Assembly: GCF_002179965.1 (NCBI RefSeq)
Contig: NZ_NGUQ01000016.1
Span: 1 to 64,000 of the forward strand
Direction: 5' to 3'
DNA length: 64,000 nt
Source: Pandoraea sp. PE-S2T-3
GTDB taxonomy: Bacteria; Pseudomonadota; Gammaproteobacteria; Burkholderiales; Burkholderiaceae
Part shown: piece by piece, positions 62,392 to 64,000 of the stretch
Numbering within the stretch: position 1 is the stretch's first letter
Layout: each line of letters begins with the position of its first letter
Program-made: the position numbers and the translations under genes
The notes under the pieces: generated by a model
The model's database searches: none
What the model was told of the DNA's origin: nothing
What the model saw: the letters and a program-made list of their open reading frames with translations, nothing else

Positions 62392-62835
62392 ATGGATACA
62401 TCAACAGTTTGGGATTCGACTACGAATCGAGGTGACTGGGTTCTCGATGGCGCTGCGCTTGACACGGAAAACGATGTAGCCACGGCCCTCCTGATCAGTC
62501 TTTTCACCGATCGAATGGCCGATTTGGACGACGTCATTCCCGACGGCACAACGGATCCTCGCGGTTGGTGGGGAGATGACGTGACTGTCGGCCCTATCGG
62601 ATCTCGGATGTGGCTCATCTTCAGAGAGAAGCAAACCAAGGAGACATTGCAGCGCGCCTATGACTACATCGTCGAAGCCATTCAATGGATGGTCGATGAC
62701 AAGGTCGTTGCTCGGTTCGATATTAACGTCTCGTGGATCAAACGAGGCCAACTCGGTGCTCAGGTCACTGCCTACAAGCAGGATGGCGCAATCGTGCCGA
62801 ACACGTTCACCTGGGCTTGGCAAGGAAACGACTGA
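62392..62835 (+). CDS. Baseplate wedge protein gp46-like
   Basis: The 147-residue protein (NDVATALLISLFTDRMADLD, GTTDPRGWWGDDVTVG) is the GP46/gp25-like wedge. Its stop overlaps the gp47 ATG (TGATG). A TTG at 62383 is an alternative start. Confidence 0.9.
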   Translation: MDTSTVWDSTTNRGDWVLDGAALDTENDVATALLISLFTDRMADLDDVIPDGTTDPRGWWGDDVTVGPIGSRMWLIFREKQTKETLQRAYDYIVEAIQWMVDDKVVARFDINVSWIKRGQLGAQVTAYKQDGAIVPNTFTWAWQGND

Positions 62836-63947
62836 TGCCCTATCAACGACCAACACTCACGGATCTTGAGCAGCAGGTTGCTGCTGATGTTGCATCTAAC
62901 TTGCCCGGGGCTGACCCGCTGCTCCGCTTCGCGAACCTCAAGATCACGGGGCGCGCACAGGCCGGCTTGGCGCATCTGCACTACGGATATATCGATTACA
63001 TCGCGAAGCAAGCGGTGCCGTTCACTTCCACGGGCGAGTATTTGGCCGCTTGGGGCGCGTTACGGAACACCTATCAGAAGGCACCGACGAATGCGACAGG
63101 TACGGTGTCTTTTCAGGCAACCCCAGGGGCTGTAATCCTTTCGGGAAGTGCTTGCGCGCGCGGCGACGGCTTTCTCTATACAACGCAGGGAGACACGGCA
63201 GCTCAGGCCAACGGTGTCGCCACCGCTTCGTTGCTCGCGAATGAAGCCGGCGCGCTCGGTAATTGTGATGCGGGAACCGTGATTACCCTCGGCACCGCAA
63301 TACCAGGCGTCCAAGCGGGGGGTGTTGCGGCGGCAGCCTTCACTGGGGGCGCTGATGCGGAGATCGAAGACGACTATAGCGAACGCGTGATGAGCGCGTA
63401 CCAGGCCACACCACAGGGTGGAGCAGCCGGGGACTACGTCACGTGGGCTTTGGGCGTTCCCGGGGTAACCCGTGCATGGGTAACGCGAAACGGATTCGGC
63501 GCTGGAACGGTGGTCGTGTACGTGATGCTCGACGACGCGCAAGCTGGGCACGGAGGATTCCCGCAAGGGGCGAATGGCGTTGCCGCCGGCGACTCATCGC
63601 GAGGAGTGGTCGCAGTGGGGGACCAACTGACCGTTGCCAGTGCAATTTATCCACTGCAACCCGTCACGGCTTTGGTGTACGTGTGCTCGCCAATTGCGAA
63701 TGCTATCCCATTCACGATTACGGGACTCTCCGCGGCTGATTCGACAACGAAAGCGGCAATTTCAGCGGCGATCATAGGAGTGTTTAGGGCCAACGGAGCG
63801 CCGGGTCAGACGATCGATCTGTCGGATATCAATTCCGCGATCGGAGCGATTCCCGGTACGAGTGGCTTCGTTATCACCAGCCCAGTGGGGAACATTACCA
63901 ACTCGACCGGCCAACTGCCGACACTCGGCCTGGTCACTTATCCGTAA
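62835..63947 (+). CDS. Baseplate J protein (Mu gp47-like)
   Basis: The 370-residue protein (YQRPTLTDLEQQVAADVASN, GLAHLHYGYIDYIAKQAVPF, AYQATPQGGAAGDYVTWALG) is the Baseplate_J family of Mu-type tails. Confidence 0.93.
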   Translation: MPYQRPTLTDLEQQVAADVASNLPGADPLLRFANLKITGRAQAGLAHLHYGYIDYIAKQAVPFTSTGEYLAAWGALRNTYQKAPTNATGTVSFQATPGAVILSGSACARGDGFLYTTQGDTAAQANGVATASLLANEAGALGNCDAGTVITLGTAIPGVQAGGVAAAAFTGGADAEIEDDYSERVMSAYQATPQGGAAGDYVTWALGVPGVTRAWVTRNGFGAGTVVVYVMLDDAQAGHGGFPQGANGVAAGDSSRGVVAVGDQLTVASAIYPLQPVTALVYVCSPIANAIPFTITGLSAADSTTKAAISAAIIGVFRANGAPGQTIDLSDINSAIGAIPGTSGFVITSPVGNITNSTGQLPTLGLVTYP

Positions 63948-63955
63948 GGTCCTTC

Positions 63956-64000
63956 ATGCTGGTGCCCTCACTCACCCCAGACGATTTTCTCCAAGCATTC
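63956..64000 (+). CDS. Tail protein gp48-like (DUF2313), cut by the window end
   Basis: Only the first 15 codons are visible (MLVPSLTPDDFLQAF). The LTPDDFLQA start is typical of DUF2313 (YmfQ/gp48), the next gene in Mu-like tail operons. Confidence 0.7.
   Translation, partial: MLVPSLTPDDFLQAF

Noticed and set aside
24278-64000. CRISPR array or insertion sequence in the prophage
   Set aside because: No regularly spaced repeats with unique spacers and no transposase were seen; the clustered GTTACC sites are not evenly spaced and lie in a coding gene.

Overview
This window looks like Burkholderiaceae chromosome, most likely Pandoraea or a close relative. The evidence is the high GC, the phasin, the pyruvate dehydrogenase operon with a lipoyl-bearing E3, the aat-bpt-pyrD neighbourhood and a beta-proteobacterial proteasome homologue (BPH). 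The genus is inferred. About 24.2 kb of host chromosome is followed by about 39.8 kb of a prophage integrated at tRNA-His; the prophage continues past the right edge of the window. HOST PART (1-24200): the operon end aceF-BPH-lpdA closes with a strong terminator. Then come a phasin (phaP), a histone-deacetylase-family amidohydrolase coupled to an EamA transporter, a frameshifted nitroreductase, a PBP7-like D,D-peptidase, and three unrecognised mostly helical proteins around an IclR regulator (9600-13514; one carries a hydrophobic hairpin). After these lie lutA-lutB for L-lactate oxidation, a cystine-type ABC permease and binding protein, pyrD, the N-degron transferases bpt and aat, a NUDIX hydrolase, tRNA-fMet with a near-consensus promoter, a GNAT enzyme, a second EamA transporter, dusA and tRNA-His. 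PROPHAGE PART (24201-64000): the integrase and DUF4224 partner abut tRNA-His. A mostly leftward accessory and early-left region follows, with a Dcm methylase, an ASCH-like protein, a two-TM membrane protein, RdgC, tiny ORFs and tRNA-Gly(TCC) and tRNA-Arg(TCT). The immunity region (32.5-35.5 kb) has a short CI-like repressor without a self-cleavage domain, a Cro-like protein, and two operator pairs of form CACA-NN-TGTG with identical 24-bp spacing lying 2.6 kb apart. It also has a near-perfect LexA box driving a small gene convergent with cI. Rightward early genes follow: CII-like, Rha/KilAC, replication initiator, DnaC-like loader, DUF1064, HNH/Ref-like and a Q-like late regulator. Next are hicAB and the late genes. 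The head module is lambda-like (Nu1/gpA terminase, gpW, portal B, protease C, scaffold, D, E, FII). The tail module is Mu-like and contractile (gp38-like DUF2635, sheath L, tube M, a chaperone with a -1 frameshift, tape measure with transglycosylase, N, P, gp45, gp46, gp47 and the start of gp48). A P22 immI-like cassette (two ribbon-helix-helix repressors and an antirepressor) and an antisense exported-protein gene interrupt the tail operon. No lysis genes or attR are visible, so they should lie to the right. HOW IT MAY WORK TOGETHER: CI would hold both early promoters through the paired operators. DNA damage would free the LexA-controlled promoter, whose product or antisense transcript could disable CI, which appears unable to cleave itself. 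The immI-like cassette would be a second lever on induction. These control links are inferred from sequence layout.
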